A stretch of 55,141 nucleotides of DNA from UBA3700 sp002372775 (GCA_946615965.1 CAMOIC010000005.1:1-55141); one strand, 5' to 3'. Positions 26,535 to 36,400 are shown, counted from the stretch's first letter. The notes: a model not told the origin generated them from the sequence alone. Translations and numbers: made by a program.

Positions 26535-27068
26535 ATGGCAGCAAAAACTAGTAAGAAAAATGACAAAGTAATAGCACTTGTCGCTTCAGTAGCGCTAATT
26601 GTTCTTGGAATTCTATTCTGTTTACAAAAGTCATTAGGTAGTTCTCTAGATTTAGTTCTTGGTATTGTTTTGATCGTTTACGGTCTATTTATGGTATTTT
26701 CTCAATATGTTTCAACTAAGACATTCTTAGGCGAAGATAGTATTCTTGGCGGACTTGTGATAGCCCTTGGTTCATATTTTATTATGGTATCTGTAATTGG
26801 TTCTATTATTCGTAATGTTGTTCCTGTAATCTTTATTGTTATGGGATCATTAATGGTGTTAGAAGCATTATGCAGATTCGTTATTAGAAAAAATAAGGAT
26901 GTTACAGCCTTTGTTGTTTTATTACTTGTAGGTATAGCAGTTCTTGTAATTGGCGTTTTATTATTAACTGTTTCTGAAGTAATGAAATATGATTATCTAA
27001 TTGTAGGTATTACATTTATTGTTTTAGGCGCATCTTTATTATTATTTTCACTTTTAGGAAAAAGATAA
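26535..27068 (+). CDS. HdeD/DUF308-like membrane protein
   Basis: 177 residues with six hydrophobic segments in three hairpin-like pairs: about 14-31, 36-57, 67-84, 88-107, 120-142 and 150-172. The repeated pattern of a helix, then GIVLIVYGLFMVFSQ-like or GITFIVLGASLLLFS-like helix, resembles the HdeD/DUF308 family, whose role is unclear (acid-stress association in enterics). N-terminus is basic (AAKTSKKNDK). AGGAGGG ribosome site. Single gene bounded by promoter and terminator. Confidence 0.7.
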   Translation: MAAKTSKKNDKVIALVASVALIVLGILFCLQKSLGSSLDLVLGIVLIVYGLFMVFSQYVSTKTFLGEDSILGGLVIALGSYFIMVSVIGSIIRNVVPVIFIVMGSLMVLEALCRFVIRKNKDVTAFVVLLLVGIAVLVIGVLLLTVSEVMKYDYLIVGITFIVLGASLLLFSLLGKR

Positions 27069-27092
27069 AATAATTGAATTGTGTTGATTAAA

Positions 27093-27126
27093 GCAGGGGT
27101 AGATAATACTCCTGCTTTTTTTCTTT
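27093..27126 (+). terminator. Terminator after the HdeD-like gene
   Basis: Stem AGCAGGGGT / ACTCCTGCT (one G-T pair), loop of 7, then TTTTTTTC. Confidence 0.92.
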
Positions 27127-27137
27127 TAAAACTCGCA

Positions 27138-27166
27138 TTGAATAATAATATATTATTTTATATAAT
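27138..27166 (+). promoter_or_regulatory. Promoter of the alpha/beta hydrolase gene
   Basis: TTGAAT (27138-27143), 17 bases, TATAAT (27161-27166); GAGGGAC ribosome site follows before the ATG at 27186. Confidence 0.7.
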
Positions 27167-27185
27167 ATAATTCGAGGGACTAATT

Positions 27186-28121
27186 ATGGCATATAGATTA
27201 GGTAAAGCTTTTAGAAAATTCATGATAAAAGAAGATACTGAAAGACAAGAAATGCAATTAAAGGAGAATCTATTTGATAAAAAGATTCTTGATGATGTTG
27301 AAGTTCTTGAAGATATTCCATATGATGTCGAGGTAGAAGATTTCCATTTATTTGATATTAATTATTCAAAGTCAATAAAAGGAAAAGTAAGACCAGTTAT
27401 TATAGATTTTCATGGTGGAGCTTATTACCATGGAACAAAAATGATAAACAAATTCTATGTTAAGTATATTGCTTCATATTCAAAATATTATGTAGTAAAT
27501 GCTAACTATAGATTAATAGATAAAGGCGTAACAATATTTGATCAACTTATAGATACTTTAAGATTGGTTGAATATATTTATAATAACGCAGAGAAATATA
27601 ATTTTGACAAAAAGAACATTTTCATCACAGGTGATTCAGCTGGTGCTCATATTGTTGGAATGCTTATTAATGCAATCAATAATAAGGAGTATAGGGAGCA
27701 GCTTGGAGTAACTATAAATGATGAAATAAAAATAAATGCAGTCGGACTTACTTGTGCTGTGTATAACTTTGATGGATTTAAAGAAAAATGGTTTCTAAAA
27801 CCATTCTTTAAAGACATTATAGACAGAAAGTTTAAATCTTCTAATAAGACAGATTTAGTTGATGTAATGAAGTATTACACACATAAATGCCCAGTATTTA
27901 TTAATTCAGCGTATGGAGATTTTCTAAAAGAAGGTTCACTAAAGGCGTATGAAGAGTTTAGTAAAAGAGGCGTAGATGTTGAAATGAGTTTCTGGGATTC
28001 TTCTATTGTAGAAGGAAGAAAACTTGAACACGTTTATAATATCTTATTCCCATATTACGAAGAGTCGATTACAACTAACAAAACATTCTGTGATTTTATA
28101 AAAAAATATACAGTTGATTAA
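27186..28121 (+). CDS. Alpha/beta hydrolase, hormone-sensitive-lipase type esterase
   Basis: 311 residues, cytoplasmic (no signal peptide). DFHGGAYYHG (about 77-86) is the HGG oxyanion motif and GDSAGAH (about 153-159) the nucleophile elbow with the catalytic Ser. The family then needs an Asp/Glu and a His; the candidates are the acidic residue after NSAYGD (about 240-245) and His in LEHVYN (about 282). Likely hydrolyses short acyl or aryl esters, possibly deacetylating sugars; substrate unknown. Followed 58 bases later by the B-repeat protein gene with no terminator between, so they may be co-transcribed. Confidence 0.85.
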   Translation: MAYRLGKAFRKFMIKEDTERQEMQLKENLFDKKILDDVEVLEDIPYDVEVEDFHLFDINYSKSIKGKVRPVIIDFHGGAYYHGTKMINKFYVKYIASYSKYYVVNANYRLIDKGVTIFDQLIDTLRLVEYIYNNAEKYNFDKKNIFITGDSAGAHIVGMLINAINNKEYREQLGVTINDEIKINAVGLTCAVYNFDGFKEKWFLKPFFKDIIDRKFKSSNKTDLVDVMKYYTHKCPVFINSAYGDFLKEGSLKAYEEFSKRGVDVEMSFWDSSIVEGRKLEHVYNILFPYYEESITTNKTFCDFIKKYTVD

Positions 28122-28179
28122 TAGATAAAAAATACGAATAATGATAATATACATTAGTATATTAATTTAAGAGGATCCT

Positions 28180-31100
28180 ATGAGAAAAACTTTTGCTAGA
28201 AATAATCTGATTATATTATTTTTGTTGGTGCTTACAATAAGCATCTTTATGGGATTATTGTCTATAAATATTGCTAAAGCTGATGAACCTGAGTATTTTA
28301 TAAGACTTAATAATGGCTCAGAAGAAATAACAGCAATCAAGATAGAAGCAGGTTTAACTCTTCCAACTGCGGAGTCTTTGAATCTTTCAAAAGAAGGCTT
28401 TGTGTTTTTGGGTTGGAGTGAATACGATGAAGAGTATTATAATCAGGCTGCTGTTGAGGATGGAGCAACATTAGACCTAGAATTGGTTGATGAATTAATT
28501 GCTGAAGAACGAGATTTCGTTTTATATGCAGCTTGGGAAAAAGAAGTTCAAGTAACTCTTAATATTGATAACTATTATGTTTTGGAATTAAAAGAAAATC
28601 CAACAGATCCAGATGTTATTGATTTAATTTCTGTTAATTACGATGGCAAATATGATTCAATTGTAGTACCAGATGACTATGAAGAAACTAAAACTATCGC
28701 TTACGATTTTGCATTTACATTACCAGAATTTAAAAATGGTGCTAGTGCAGGTTTTGATTTTGTTGGCTGGTATGAATATGATAATGGCGTTTTCATTCAA
28801 AAAACAGGTAATCAAGGCATTTCTTTAAATAGTTGTGATTTCGATTCAATTGAACTAGTTCCTGTTTTTCAACCACATAAATATAGACTTTTATATAGTT
28901 CATCATTTGATGGTACTTCTTTAGTAGTTAGTGATTTAAATCGTGATGTTTATTACAACGAAATATTCACTTATCCTTCAGCTCCATCAAATATTATTGA
29001 GCACTATACATTCCAAGGTTGGCAATTATATGGTAATAATAATGCGCCAGTCGGCGAGCTTGTTAATACAAGTGGTGTTTCTATTACTTATGACTATAAA
29101 TATGCCTTAACTTTAAAACCTGTCTTTAAAGGCGATGATATTACAATTTCATATGTAGAATATGATGATTCAGCAATTGTAGGAACTACTACTGTTGAAT
29201 ATGGTACAAAAGGTACACAATTACTTGTTTTAGATACTTTGATATCTGAAAGTGCAGATATGAACTTCTTGGGTTGGAAGCTAGACAGTACAAAAATTAC
29301 TGGAAGCGATGGTATTATAACAAATGCTTTTAAGCCAGAAACAAATGCCGTTACATTAAAGGCTGATAGAGAAGATATTTATTATTCAATTTCTATGCAA
29401 GCTGGAATGATAGCATATTATGAAGGAGAATATAGTCCTTTTGACATTACTGTTGAGGGCGAGAATAGTTATTTAAGAAAACTTAATTCACATTGGAATG
29501 CTTTTTCAACTCCAACAATATCAAATCAAGAAGTCAATAGTTTATATACATTCGTTAATTGGTCTATTTATACATATGATAGTGCAAATAATAAATGGGA
29601 AGATACTGGCGATACTATTAACGCTGGTGTAGATATAGCACATACTTATCATTCTAATGTTTTATTGGTTGCTAACTTTGACTCTGTAGATATAGATGTA
29701 ACATATGATGAAATTGAAGGATTTACTCCAAACGTTACTAGTGTTAAATATGCAGATAAAACTGGATTAGATATCCCAACAAAAACAAACTTTACATTCC
29801 TTGGTTGGTATGTAGGTGATACTCAAATTACTGATGCTGATGGAGAGATGTTAAATATTTGGGGTTATACAACAACTCAACAATTAACAGCTCATTGGAC
29901 AGGTGATGTATATATCATTAATTTAAATGCACAAGGTGGAAGTCTAGGTGGAGCGGAATCTTCAAAAGAAGTAACATATGGATCTGTGTTTGATCTTCCT
30001 GTTCCAACAAAAGAATATTTTGTATTTAAAGGTTGGAAAATACAAAAAACTAATGATATGTTACCAGATGTTATATTAACAGATGAAAATGGTAATTGCA
30101 TTGAAGCATACAATTACTACGATTATTCTAAGAATATATGGGTTGATGCAATTTGGGAAGGTATAGAAGTTACCATTAATTACTATGATGGCGAAACTCA
30201 ATTAGATTTTTCTACAACAGCTACATATAATGAGAACGTAACATTAGAGAATTATTCAAAAGATGGATATACATTTAATGGATGGAAATTAAATGGTTCA
30301 ATAGTTTTAGTTGATGAAAATAGAACAACAAAATCTAAATGGACTAGAGGTGAAACTACTTCATTAATCGCAGATTTCACACCTAATACATATACTGTTT
30401 CATTTAGTGCAACAAATGCATTACCAGACGCTGTAGTTCCAAGTGGAACAGTTGAAGTCACATATGGTTCTACTGAAGGAGAACTAGGAGTTGCTACTCT
30501 TAAAGGTTACAACTTCGCTGGATGGTGCACTTCAACAGGAAGATTAATATCTGATAGTGAAGGCCATTTATTAAGTGGTTGGGATATTATAAGCAACGAA
30601 GCAGTTGAGTTATATCCAAAAATGAATCCAATTACATGTTATTTTAGATTCGTTCCAGTTTATCCTGAGGAGGAAGTGTTTGAGAAGGAAACTGACACAG
30701 CTCTTTATGATCAAGACTTCACATTCTTTGTTCCAACAAGAGAAGGATGGATATTCACTGGCTGGTATTTAAATGATATAGCCCTAACAGATGAGAATGG
30801 TCATAGCCTTCAAACAATAAAAGAAGTTACAAGTATTAATCTAAAAGAACCTAATAATATTAAGGCTTCATGGTATTTAGTTGAAGTTGTATTAGAGGAA
30901 GATCATATTACTTTCACAAATGACATTAATGGACAGATACCACTTCATGCTTCAATCAGATTAAGAAAGAATGCATTTGATCAAGCAACAATTGAAGATA
31001 CATATAATTCTTCAACTATTTCTTGGGAATCAAGTGATGAATCAATAGCTACTGTATCAAGAGATGGTATAGTAACATGTAAAGGTTATGGATTTGCTAC

Positions 31101-32355
31101 AATTTATGCAATTGCAGATAATGGTGGCAAGAAGGTAGCATGTACTATTGGCTCAGCATTATTAACAGTAAACGATGATTGCTCTAGATTAATATATGTT
31201 GAATTAAACAACGACAATAGAATTCCAGTTCTATGCGAAGATACATCATCAGTTTATTTGATCGTATCAATGGCTAAAGAATATTATGGCTACACAAATA
31301 GTGCTGTAATTAGAGATAGCAATAATAACGTTGTTAGCGAATTAATAAATACTTTTATAGATAAAGTTGTTCCTGCAAATGGAGTTCTACATATCAACTT
31401 GATCTATACTGTTACTCTAAAAACAACTGATATAATAACATTTAGAACTGCTCATACAAGTTATGAATTTAATCAACAAGTAGAGATTATAGACATAAAG
31501 TCTAAAGATGATAAATACTCTATCGGAAAGATTAGTGCAGTATCTACAGATGGAAATAACAGCGCAGTTGTAAATCAATCTAACCACACATTCATAATGC
31601 CTAATTATGATGTGAATGTAGAAATAGCTTTTGCTAAGATTGATGTTATAACAGGCTCTATTGTTGCTTCTGTAACAACTCCAGAAGGTTTTGAAAAGAA
31701 TACAGTAATTGCTATTGAGAAAGGAAAGGCAAGCAGTTCTGAAGTTAAAGTTGACGAAACAAAGGAAGTTGTAGCTGTATATAGCGTATCTATTGCTCAA
31801 GCAAATGGAGAGCAATTTACAGGAACTTACACAGTTAGAATGAAGACTCCAAAAGAAATACAAGGAAAGGATGGAGTTAAGGCAGTATATAAGAATGCGG
31901 CCGGCGAAATGGTATTTACACAAGTAGATTTTGACGGACAATATATGTCATTCACTTGTGAGGCAACAGGAAATATTTCATTTATAGCTAACTACCATGA
32001 ATCCGTATTAAATCTAACATGGTTAATAATCGTTCTTTCATTCCTAGACATGCTGGGCTTTATGGTTATTATAATTATGGCTGTTGCATATAGAGATTGC
32101 ATTAAGCAAGAAAGAAGAGATGCGCTAAGAGTTAATGGTGTTGCTATTGCTCCAATAGCATTATTATCAGCTCCAATCGTGGCTTCACAAATTGCAGGAA
32201 CAGTTGTATTAGCATTTATCCTTGGTGTAGAAATAATGGCAATTGTCTTACTTTCTGGTAAGGTTAAAGAAAAGAGAATATTAAGAGAAGCAGCTAGAAA
32301 ACTAAGAGAGAGAAAATTACATAAGAATAACAATAATAATAGAGCTACATTCTAG
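28180..32355 (+). CDS. Giant surface protein: about ten InlB-type B-repeats, Ig-like domain, C-terminal membrane anchor
   Basis: 1391 residues. Signal peptide 1-34 (ending NIAKADE). Residues about 40-880 hold ten copies of the Listeria/Bacteroides (InlB B-type, beta-grasp) repeat, recognisable by F-x-G/N-W near residues 75, 192, 277, 363, 457, 539, 616, 697, 777 and 857, spaced mostly 77-94 apart. About 895-985 is a BIG2-like Ig domain (ISWESSDESIATVSRDGIVTCKGYG-type pattern). Two hydrophobic stretches (about 1279-1305 and 1326-1360) precede a Lys/Arg-rich tail ending in an Asn run. There is no LPXTG; anchoring is by membrane helix. AGAGGATCC is the ribosome site. Proposed role is adhesion or surface interaction, by family analogy only. 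Confidence 0.9.
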   Translation: MRKTFARNNLIILFLLVLTISIFMGLLSINIAKADEPEYFIRLNNGSEEITAIKIEAGLTLPTAESLNLSKEGFVFLGWSEYDEEYYNQAAVEDGATLDLELVDELIAEERDFVLYAAWEKEVQVTLNIDNYYVLELKENPTDPDVIDLISVNYDGKYDSIVVPDDYEETKTIAYDFAFTLPEFKNGASAGFDFVGWYEYDNGVFIQKTGNQGISLNSCDFDSIELVPVFQPHKYRLLYSSSFDGTSLVVSDLNRDVYYNEIFTYPSAPSNIIEHYTFQGWQLYGNNNAPVGELVNTSGVSITYDYKYALTLKPVFKGDDITISYVEYDDSAIVGTTTVEYGTKGTQLLVLDTLISESADMNFLGWKLDSTKITGSDGIITNAFKPETNAVTLKADREDIYYSISMQAGMIAYYEGEYSPFDITVEGENSYLRKLNSHWNAFSTPTISNQEVNSLYTFVNWSIYTYDSANNKWEDTGDTINAGVDIAHTYHSNVLLVANFDSVDIDVTYDEIEGFTPNVTSVKYADKTGLDIPTKTNFTFLGWYVGDTQITDADGEMLNIWGYTTTQQLTAHWTGDVYIINLNAQGGSLGGAESSKEVTYGSVFDLPVPTKEYFVFKGWKIQKTNDMLPDVILTDENGNCIEAYNYYDYSKNIWVDAIWEGIEVTINYYDGETQLDFSTTATYNENVTLENYSKDGYTFNGWKLNGSIVLVDENRTTKSKWTRGETTSLIADFTPNTYTVSFSATNALPDAVVPSGTVEVTYGSTEGELGVATLKGYNFAGWCTSTGRLISDSEGHLLSGWDIISNEAVELYPKMNPITCYFRFVPVYPEEEVFEKETDTALYDQDFTFFVPTREGWIFTGWYLNDIALTDENGHSLQTIKEVTSINLKEPNNIKASWYLVEVVLEEDHITFTNDINGQIPLHASIRLRKNAFDQATIEDTYNSSTISWESSDESIATVSRDGIVTCKGYGFATIYAIADNGGKKVACTIGSALLTVNDDCSRLIYVELNNDNRIPVLCEDTSSVYLIVSMAKEYYGYTNSAVIRDSNNNVVSELINTFIDKVVPANGVLHINLIYTVTLKTTDIITFRTAHTSYEFNQQVEIIDIKSKDDKYSIGKISAVSTDGNNSAVVNQSNHTFIMPNYDVNVEIAFAKIDVITGSIVASVTTPEGFEKNTVIAIEKGKASSSEVKVDETKEVVAVYSVSIAQANGEQFTGTYTVRMKTPKEIQGKDGVKAVYKNAAGEMVFTQVDFDGQYMSFTCEATGNISFIANYHESVLNLTWLIIVLSFLDMLGFMVIIIMAVAYRDCIKQERRDALRVNGVAIAPIALLSAPIVASQIAGTVVLAFILGVEIMAIVLLSGKVKEKRILREAARKLRERKLHKNNNNNRATF

Positions 32356-32374
32356 TAGCAAAAGGGGAAAGGGT

Positions 32375-33205
32375 ATGTCATACGCAGATAAGATTTTTAT
32401 TAAAAACGTTACAGATATTATGGAAAATGGTGTTTCTGATGAAATGTATGATGTTAGACCAAAATGGTCAGATGGTACACCAGCACATACTGTCAAAAAG
32501 TTTGGTATTGTAAACAGATATGATTTACAAAAAGAATTACCAATTTTAACTATTAGAAAAACAAACTTCGAAGCAGCCATTGATGAGATTCTATGGATTT
32601 GGCAAAAGAAATCAAATAGAGTTGCTGATTTGCATTCTCACATTTGGGATCAATGGGTTGGAGAAGACGGAACAATCGGTAAGGCTTATGGCTATCAATT
32701 AGGAGTTAAGCATATCTATAAAGAAGGCGAATTTGACCAAGTAGATAGAGTATTATATGATTTAAAGCATAATCCTAATTCACGTAGAATTATGACAAAC
32801 ATTTACAACTTCCAAGATTTACATGAAATGAATTTATATCCATGTGCATATTCTATGACATTTAATGTGTCTGGTAACGTTTTAAATGGTATACTAAATC
32901 AAAGATCAAATGATATGTTAACAGCTAACAACTGGAATGTATTACAATATAGCGTACTATTAATGATGTTTGCTCAAGTATCAGGATTAGTTCCAGGTGA
33001 ACTTGTTCACGTAATTGCTGATGCTCATTTATATGACAGACATATTGATCTTGTAAAAGAAGTTATTGCTAAAGAGCAATTTGAAGCTCCAAAGTTAATA
33101 ATTAATCCAGAAATTAAGAATTTCTATGATTTCAAACTAGAAGACTTTAAGCTTGTTGATTACAAATATAATTTATTAGGAAAGAAAATACCAGTAGCGG
33201 AGTAA
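32375..33205 (+). CDS. thyA: Thymidylate synthase
   Basis: Methylates dUMP to dTMP using methylene-tetrahydrofolate, producing dihydrofolate. 276 residues. The catalytic Cys is in LYPCAYS (about 155-161), followed by LNQRSNDML (phosphate-binding Arg, about 178) and HVIADAHLYDRH (about 214-225). AAGGGGAAAGGG ribosome site. 19 bases after the B-repeat gene with no terminator; 5 bases before folA, whose product recycles its dihydrofolate. Confidence 0.97.
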   Translation: MSYADKIFIKNVTDIMENGVSDEMYDVRPKWSDGTPAHTVKKFGIVNRYDLQKELPILTIRKTNFEAAIDEILWIWQKKSNRVADLHSHIWDQWVGEDGTIGKAYGYQLGVKHIYKEGEFDQVDRVLYDLKHNPNSRRIMTNIYNFQDLHEMNLYPCAYSMTFNVSGNVLNGILNQRSNDMLTANNWNVLQYSVLLMMFAQVSGLVPGELVHVIADAHLYDRHIDLVKEVIAKEQFEAPKLIINPEIKNFYDFKLEDFKLVDYKYNLLGKKIPVAE

Positions 33206-33210
33206 GAAAG

Positions 33211-33714
33211 ATGAAAGCAATAGTAGTAGTAGATAAGAATTGGGGAATAGGAAAGAAAAACGATTTACTATTCCATTTGAAGAAAGATATGAAGTTCTTT
33301 AAAGAACAAACTATGGGAAATGTAGTTGTAATGGGTGGTAACACTCTATTATCTCTACCAGGCGCAAAGCCTCTTCCAGGAAGAACAAATATCGTTATTT
33401 CTGATGTGTTCAAGAGAGATGATGTTATTATGGTTGAAACATTCCCAGAATTACTTCAATTATTAAACACATATGATTCAGATAAGTTGTTTGTAATGGG
33501 TGGAGCTATGCTATATAAGACTCTTCTTCCTTATTGCGACACTGTATATGCAACAAAAGTAGATGCCGATGGACACCCAGAAGTATACTATGAAAATCTA
33601 GACAAATTAGAGAATTGGGAATGTGTATATGAAGGTGAACCTGAAGAAGATGAAGGATACACAATTAGGTTTACAACATACAAGAATAAATCACCAAAAC
33701 CATTTGTTGAATAA
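33211..33714 (+). CDS. folA: Dihydrofolate reductase
   Basis: Reduces dihydrofolate to tetrahydrofolate with NADPH. 167 residues. NWGIGKKNDLLFHLKKDMKFF near the N-terminus contains the Met20-loop equivalent and active-site acid (Asp19-Leu region). VVVMGGNTLLSLPGAKPLPGR is the cofactor and substrate segment; KLFVMGGAMLY (about 92) is the GG NADPH loop. Normal length. Conserved thyA-folA pairing. Confidence 0.96.
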   Translation: MKAIVVVDKNWGIGKKNDLLFHLKKDMKFFKEQTMGNVVVMGGNTLLSLPGAKPLPGRTNIVISDVFKRDDVIMVETFPELLQLLNTYDSDKLFVMGGAMLYKTLLPYCDTVYATKVDADGHPEVYYENLDKLENWECVYEGEPEEDEGYTIRFTTYKNKSPKPFVE

Positions 33715-33722
33715 AAAATAAA

Positions 33723-33751
33723 GTAGAGAAGGAAACTTCTCTACATCTTTT
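33723..33751 (+). terminator. Hairpin after folA, adjoining the next start codon
   Basis: Perfect 9-base stem GTAGAGAAG / CTTCTCTAC with a GAAA tetraloop (33723-33744) then ATCTTTT. Looks like a terminator, but the ATG at 33752 follows at once and the only Shine-Dalgarno-like sequence (AGAAGGA) lies inside the stem. Confidence 0.75.
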
Positions 33752-35050
33752 ATGGTAGCAAGTTTAGTAATTTCAATTATTACATGTATGACGATGATAG
33801 GCTTTATTATTTTAAAGCCTACTTTTACTATTAAAAACCTTCGTTTGGGTACATATTGGATAGTAAGTCTAATCGGGGCTATAGTGCTTCTTGTTTTCTC
33901 TTTAGTGCCTTTTAGAGATGTTGTAGATGGTATATTCGCTAACACTGCTATCAATCCAATAAAGATACTTATTATCTTTATAACAATTACTGTTATTTCT
34001 GTTTATCTTGATGAGGTAGGATTCTTTAGATTCTTAGCTTCAAAAGCAATTAAAAGAGCGGGAAATAGTCAAATAAGACTGTTTGTCACTTTATATTTGC
34101 TTGTATCTATACTTACAGTATTTACATCAAATGATATTATCATTCTTACATTTACTCCTTTTATTTTCATGTTTTGTAAGAATGCAAAAATTAATCCAAT
34201 TCCATATTTGATTTCAGAATTCGTTGCTGCAAACACATGGAGTATGTTCTTAATTATTGGTAATCCAACTAATATTTATTTGGCAACATCATTAAATATA
34301 GATTTTGCTGACTATATCAAAATAATGTGGTTGCCAACTGTACTTGCTGGAGTTACTTCATTTGCAGTATTATTCCTTCTTTTCTACAAGAAATTAAAAA
34401 TAAAAATAGAGAATCCAGATATTGAAGAAGTTGTAATAGAAGATAAGTTTAAATTATATCTTGGCGTAGCATTTTTAGTAATTTGTATAATTGGTTTAGC
34501 TTTAGCTAACTATATAAATTTAGAGATGTGGATGATATCTCTTCCATGTAGTTTAATCTTATTTACTATAGCTATAATTTATGCATTAATAAAGAAAGAA
34601 AAACCTGTAGAAGTTGTATCTACACTAAAGCGTGCTCCATGGGAACTTATTCCATTTGTAATTTCAATGTTTATAATAGTTCAAGCACTAGATTATAACG
34701 GTGTAACAAGCAAACTTTATAATATGCTAAATGTAAATCATGATGCGCTTGTATATGGTTTATCTTCTGCATTATTTGCAAATCTTTTAAACAATATTCC
34801 AATGAGTGTTTTATATAGCTCGGTATTGGCTCTAGGAGTAAATAATGAGGCTGCTGTTTTTGCAAGTATCATAGGATCCAATATTGGTGCATTCTTGACG
34901 CCAATAGGAGCTCTTGCTGGCATTATGTGGTCAAGTTTGTTAAACAAGAATAATATCAAGTTTTCGTTTGTTAAGTTTATGAAATATGGAATTAGAATAG
35001 GAATTCCAACGTTACTTGCTGCAATACTTGGTGTGTATATACTTCTATAA
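33752..35050 (+). CDS. ArsB/NhaD-type ion permease
   Basis: 432 residues, about 11-12 membrane helices. Belongs by pattern to the ion transporter superfamily (SLC13/CitM/ArsB/NhaD): conserved FTSNDIIILTFTPF (about 128-141) and the inverted-repeat counterpart NNIPMSVLYSSVLAL (about 349-363), plus IIGNPTNIYLA (about 166). Substrate could be Na+/H+, arsenite or a dicarboxylate; no arsR or other ars gene is nearby, so arsenic is not supported. The start is uncertain: the 33752 ATG has no clear ribosome site and later Met codons (33788, 33797) are alternatives within the first helix. Confidence 0.75.
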   Translation: MVASLVISIITCMTMIGFIILKPTFTIKNLRLGTYWIVSLIGAIVLLVFSLVPFRDVVDGIFANTAINPIKILIIFITITVISVYLDEVGFFRFLASKAIKRAGNSQIRLFVTLYLLVSILTVFTSNDIIILTFTPFIFMFCKNAKINPIPYLISEFVAANTWSMFLIIGNPTNIYLATSLNIDFADYIKIMWLPTVLAGVTSFAVLFLLFYKKLKIKIENPDIEEVVIEDKFKLYLGVAFLVICIIGLALANYINLEMWMISLPCSLILFTIAIIYALIKKEKPVEVVSTLKRAPWELIPFVISMFIIVQALDYNGVTSKLYNMLNVNHDALVYGLSSALFANLLNNIPMSVLYSSVLALGVNNEAAVFASIIGSNIGAFLTPIGALAGIMWSSLLNKNNIKFSFVKFMKYGIRIGIPTLLAAILGVYILL

Positions 35051-35094
35051 TTGTGGTATTTTGTCACATTTTTCCTTTTTATATAATAAAAATA

Positions 35095-35124
35095 TTGAGA
35101 TATTTCTCGCGCGTGGTATATAAT
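35095..35124 (+). promoter_or_regulatory. Promoter of tyrS
   Basis: TTGAGA (35095-35100), 18 bases containing GCGCGTGGT, TATAAT (35119-35124). Leader of about 55 bases; too short for a T-box. Confidence 0.65.
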
Positions 35125-35185
35125 AAACGCAATAGACTGCAAATTGCGGACTGCGTTATGGCGCGGAGAGGAGAATTTTTATTAT

Positions 35186-36400
35186 ATGTCACAACAAAAT
35201 ATTATGGACATCTTAGAGGAGAGAGGATTCATTCATCAAACAGTAAATAGAGATGAATTATATGAATTACTTGGAAAAGAGAGTGTTCCATTCTATATCG
35301 GATTTGACCCAACAGCAGATAGTTTACACGTTGGTCACTTCCTTGCATTAATGGCTATGAGTTATATGCAAAAGGCTGGTCATAAACCAGTAATTCTTAT
35401 CGGTGGTGGTACTGCAAAGATTGGTGACCCTACAGGTAGAACAGATATGCGTCAAATGATGACAAATGAAACAATTGAACATAACGTTGAATGTTTCAGA
35501 AAACAAATGAGCAAGTTCATGTCATTTGAAGGCGACAATGCTGCTGTTATAGTTAATAATGCTGATTGGTTAGACAAATTAAACTATATTGAATTTATTA
35601 GAGATGTTGGTGCTTCATTCTCAGTTAACCAAATGTTAACATGTGATGCATTTAAGGCAAGATGGGAAAGAGGATTGTCTTTCTTAGAATTTAACTATAT
35701 GCCAATGCAAGCATACGATTTCTATCATTTATTTAAGACAATGGGTGTTAAGTTAGAGTGCGGCGGTGCTGACCAATGGTCAAACATGCTAGCTGGTGCA
35801 GACTTAATCAGAAGAAAATTATCAAAGCCTGCTTATGCTATGACATTTGAGTTATTAACAACTTCTGAAGGAAAGAAGATGGGTAAGACTCAAAAGGGTG
35901 CTGTATGGCTAGATGCTGCTAAGACATCTCCATATGATTTTTACCAATACTGGAGAAATATTGCAGATGCCGATGTTGAAAAGTGCTTAAGATTAATCAC
36001 ATACGTTCCAATGGATAGAATCAGAGAACTTTGCCAATATCAAGATGAAAGAATCAATGAAGCTAAGAAGGTTCTTGCATATGAACTTACAAAGATTGTT
36101 CATGGTGAAGAGATTGCAAATGAAGTTAAAGCTCAATCAGAATCTGCATTTGGTGGTTCAAACGATAATCTATTAGAAAAGAAAGTTCCACAAGATTGCA
36201 AGAATATTTGTGATATCTTAGTATTCATTAAAGCTTGTAAATCAAAGAGCGAAGCAAGATCTATTTTAGCAGGTGGTGCTGTTAAGATTGATGAAACAGC
36301 AATTACTGATTTTGCTTACAATGTAACAGATGAAATGCTTGCTAATGGATTCATCCTTCATAAGGGCAAGAAGGTACACGTAAAAATTTCTAAAGAATAA
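35186..36400 (+). CDS. tyrS: Tyrosyl-tRNA synthetase
   Basis: Class I synthetase charging tRNA-Tyr. The ATG at 35186 behind GGAGAGGAG gives 404 residues beginning MSQQNIMD; the upstream in-frame start would add 14 residues unlike the family. HVGHF (about 40-44) is the HIGH motif and KKMGKT (about 232-237) the KMSKS equivalent. GGADQWSNM (about 190) and the YDF region bind tyrosine. The C-terminal S4-like domain (about 335-404, SKSEARSILAGGAVKI) binds the tRNA variable arm. Stop overlaps the next start (TAATG). Confidence 0.97.
   Translation: MSQQNIMDILEERGFIHQTVNRDELYELLGKESVPFYIGFDPTADSLHVGHFLALMAMSYMQKAGHKPVILIGGGTAKIGDPTGRTDMRQMMTNETIEHNVECFRKQMSKFMSFEGDNAAVIVNNADWLDKLNYIEFIRDVGASFSVNQMLTCDAFKARWERGLSFLEFNYMPMQAYDFYHLFKTMGVKLECGGADQWSNMLAGADLIRRKLSKPAYAMTFELLTTSEGKKMGKTQKGAVWLDAAKTSPYDFYQYWRNIADADVEKCLRLITYVPMDRIRELCQYQDERINEAKKVLAYELTKIVHGEEIANEVKAQSESAFGGSNDNLLEKKVPQDCKNICDILVFIKACKSKSEARSILAGGAVKIDETAITDFAYNVTDEMLANGFILHKGKKVHVKISKE

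Noticed and set aside
33752..35050. Arsenite resistance locus
   Set aside because: The permease belongs to a broad superfamily and no arsR, arsC or arsA lies nearby.
35125..35185. T-box riboswitch before tyrS (also considered for glyS and trpS)
   Set aside because: Leaders are about 55, 33 and 11 bases, too short for a T-box, and no antiterminator consensus is visible.
35158..35250. Short ORF beginning at 35158 ahead of and overlapping tyrS
   Set aside because: It starts just upstream of the tyrS ribosome site, has no recognisable product and overlaps the real tyrS frame; most likely chance.
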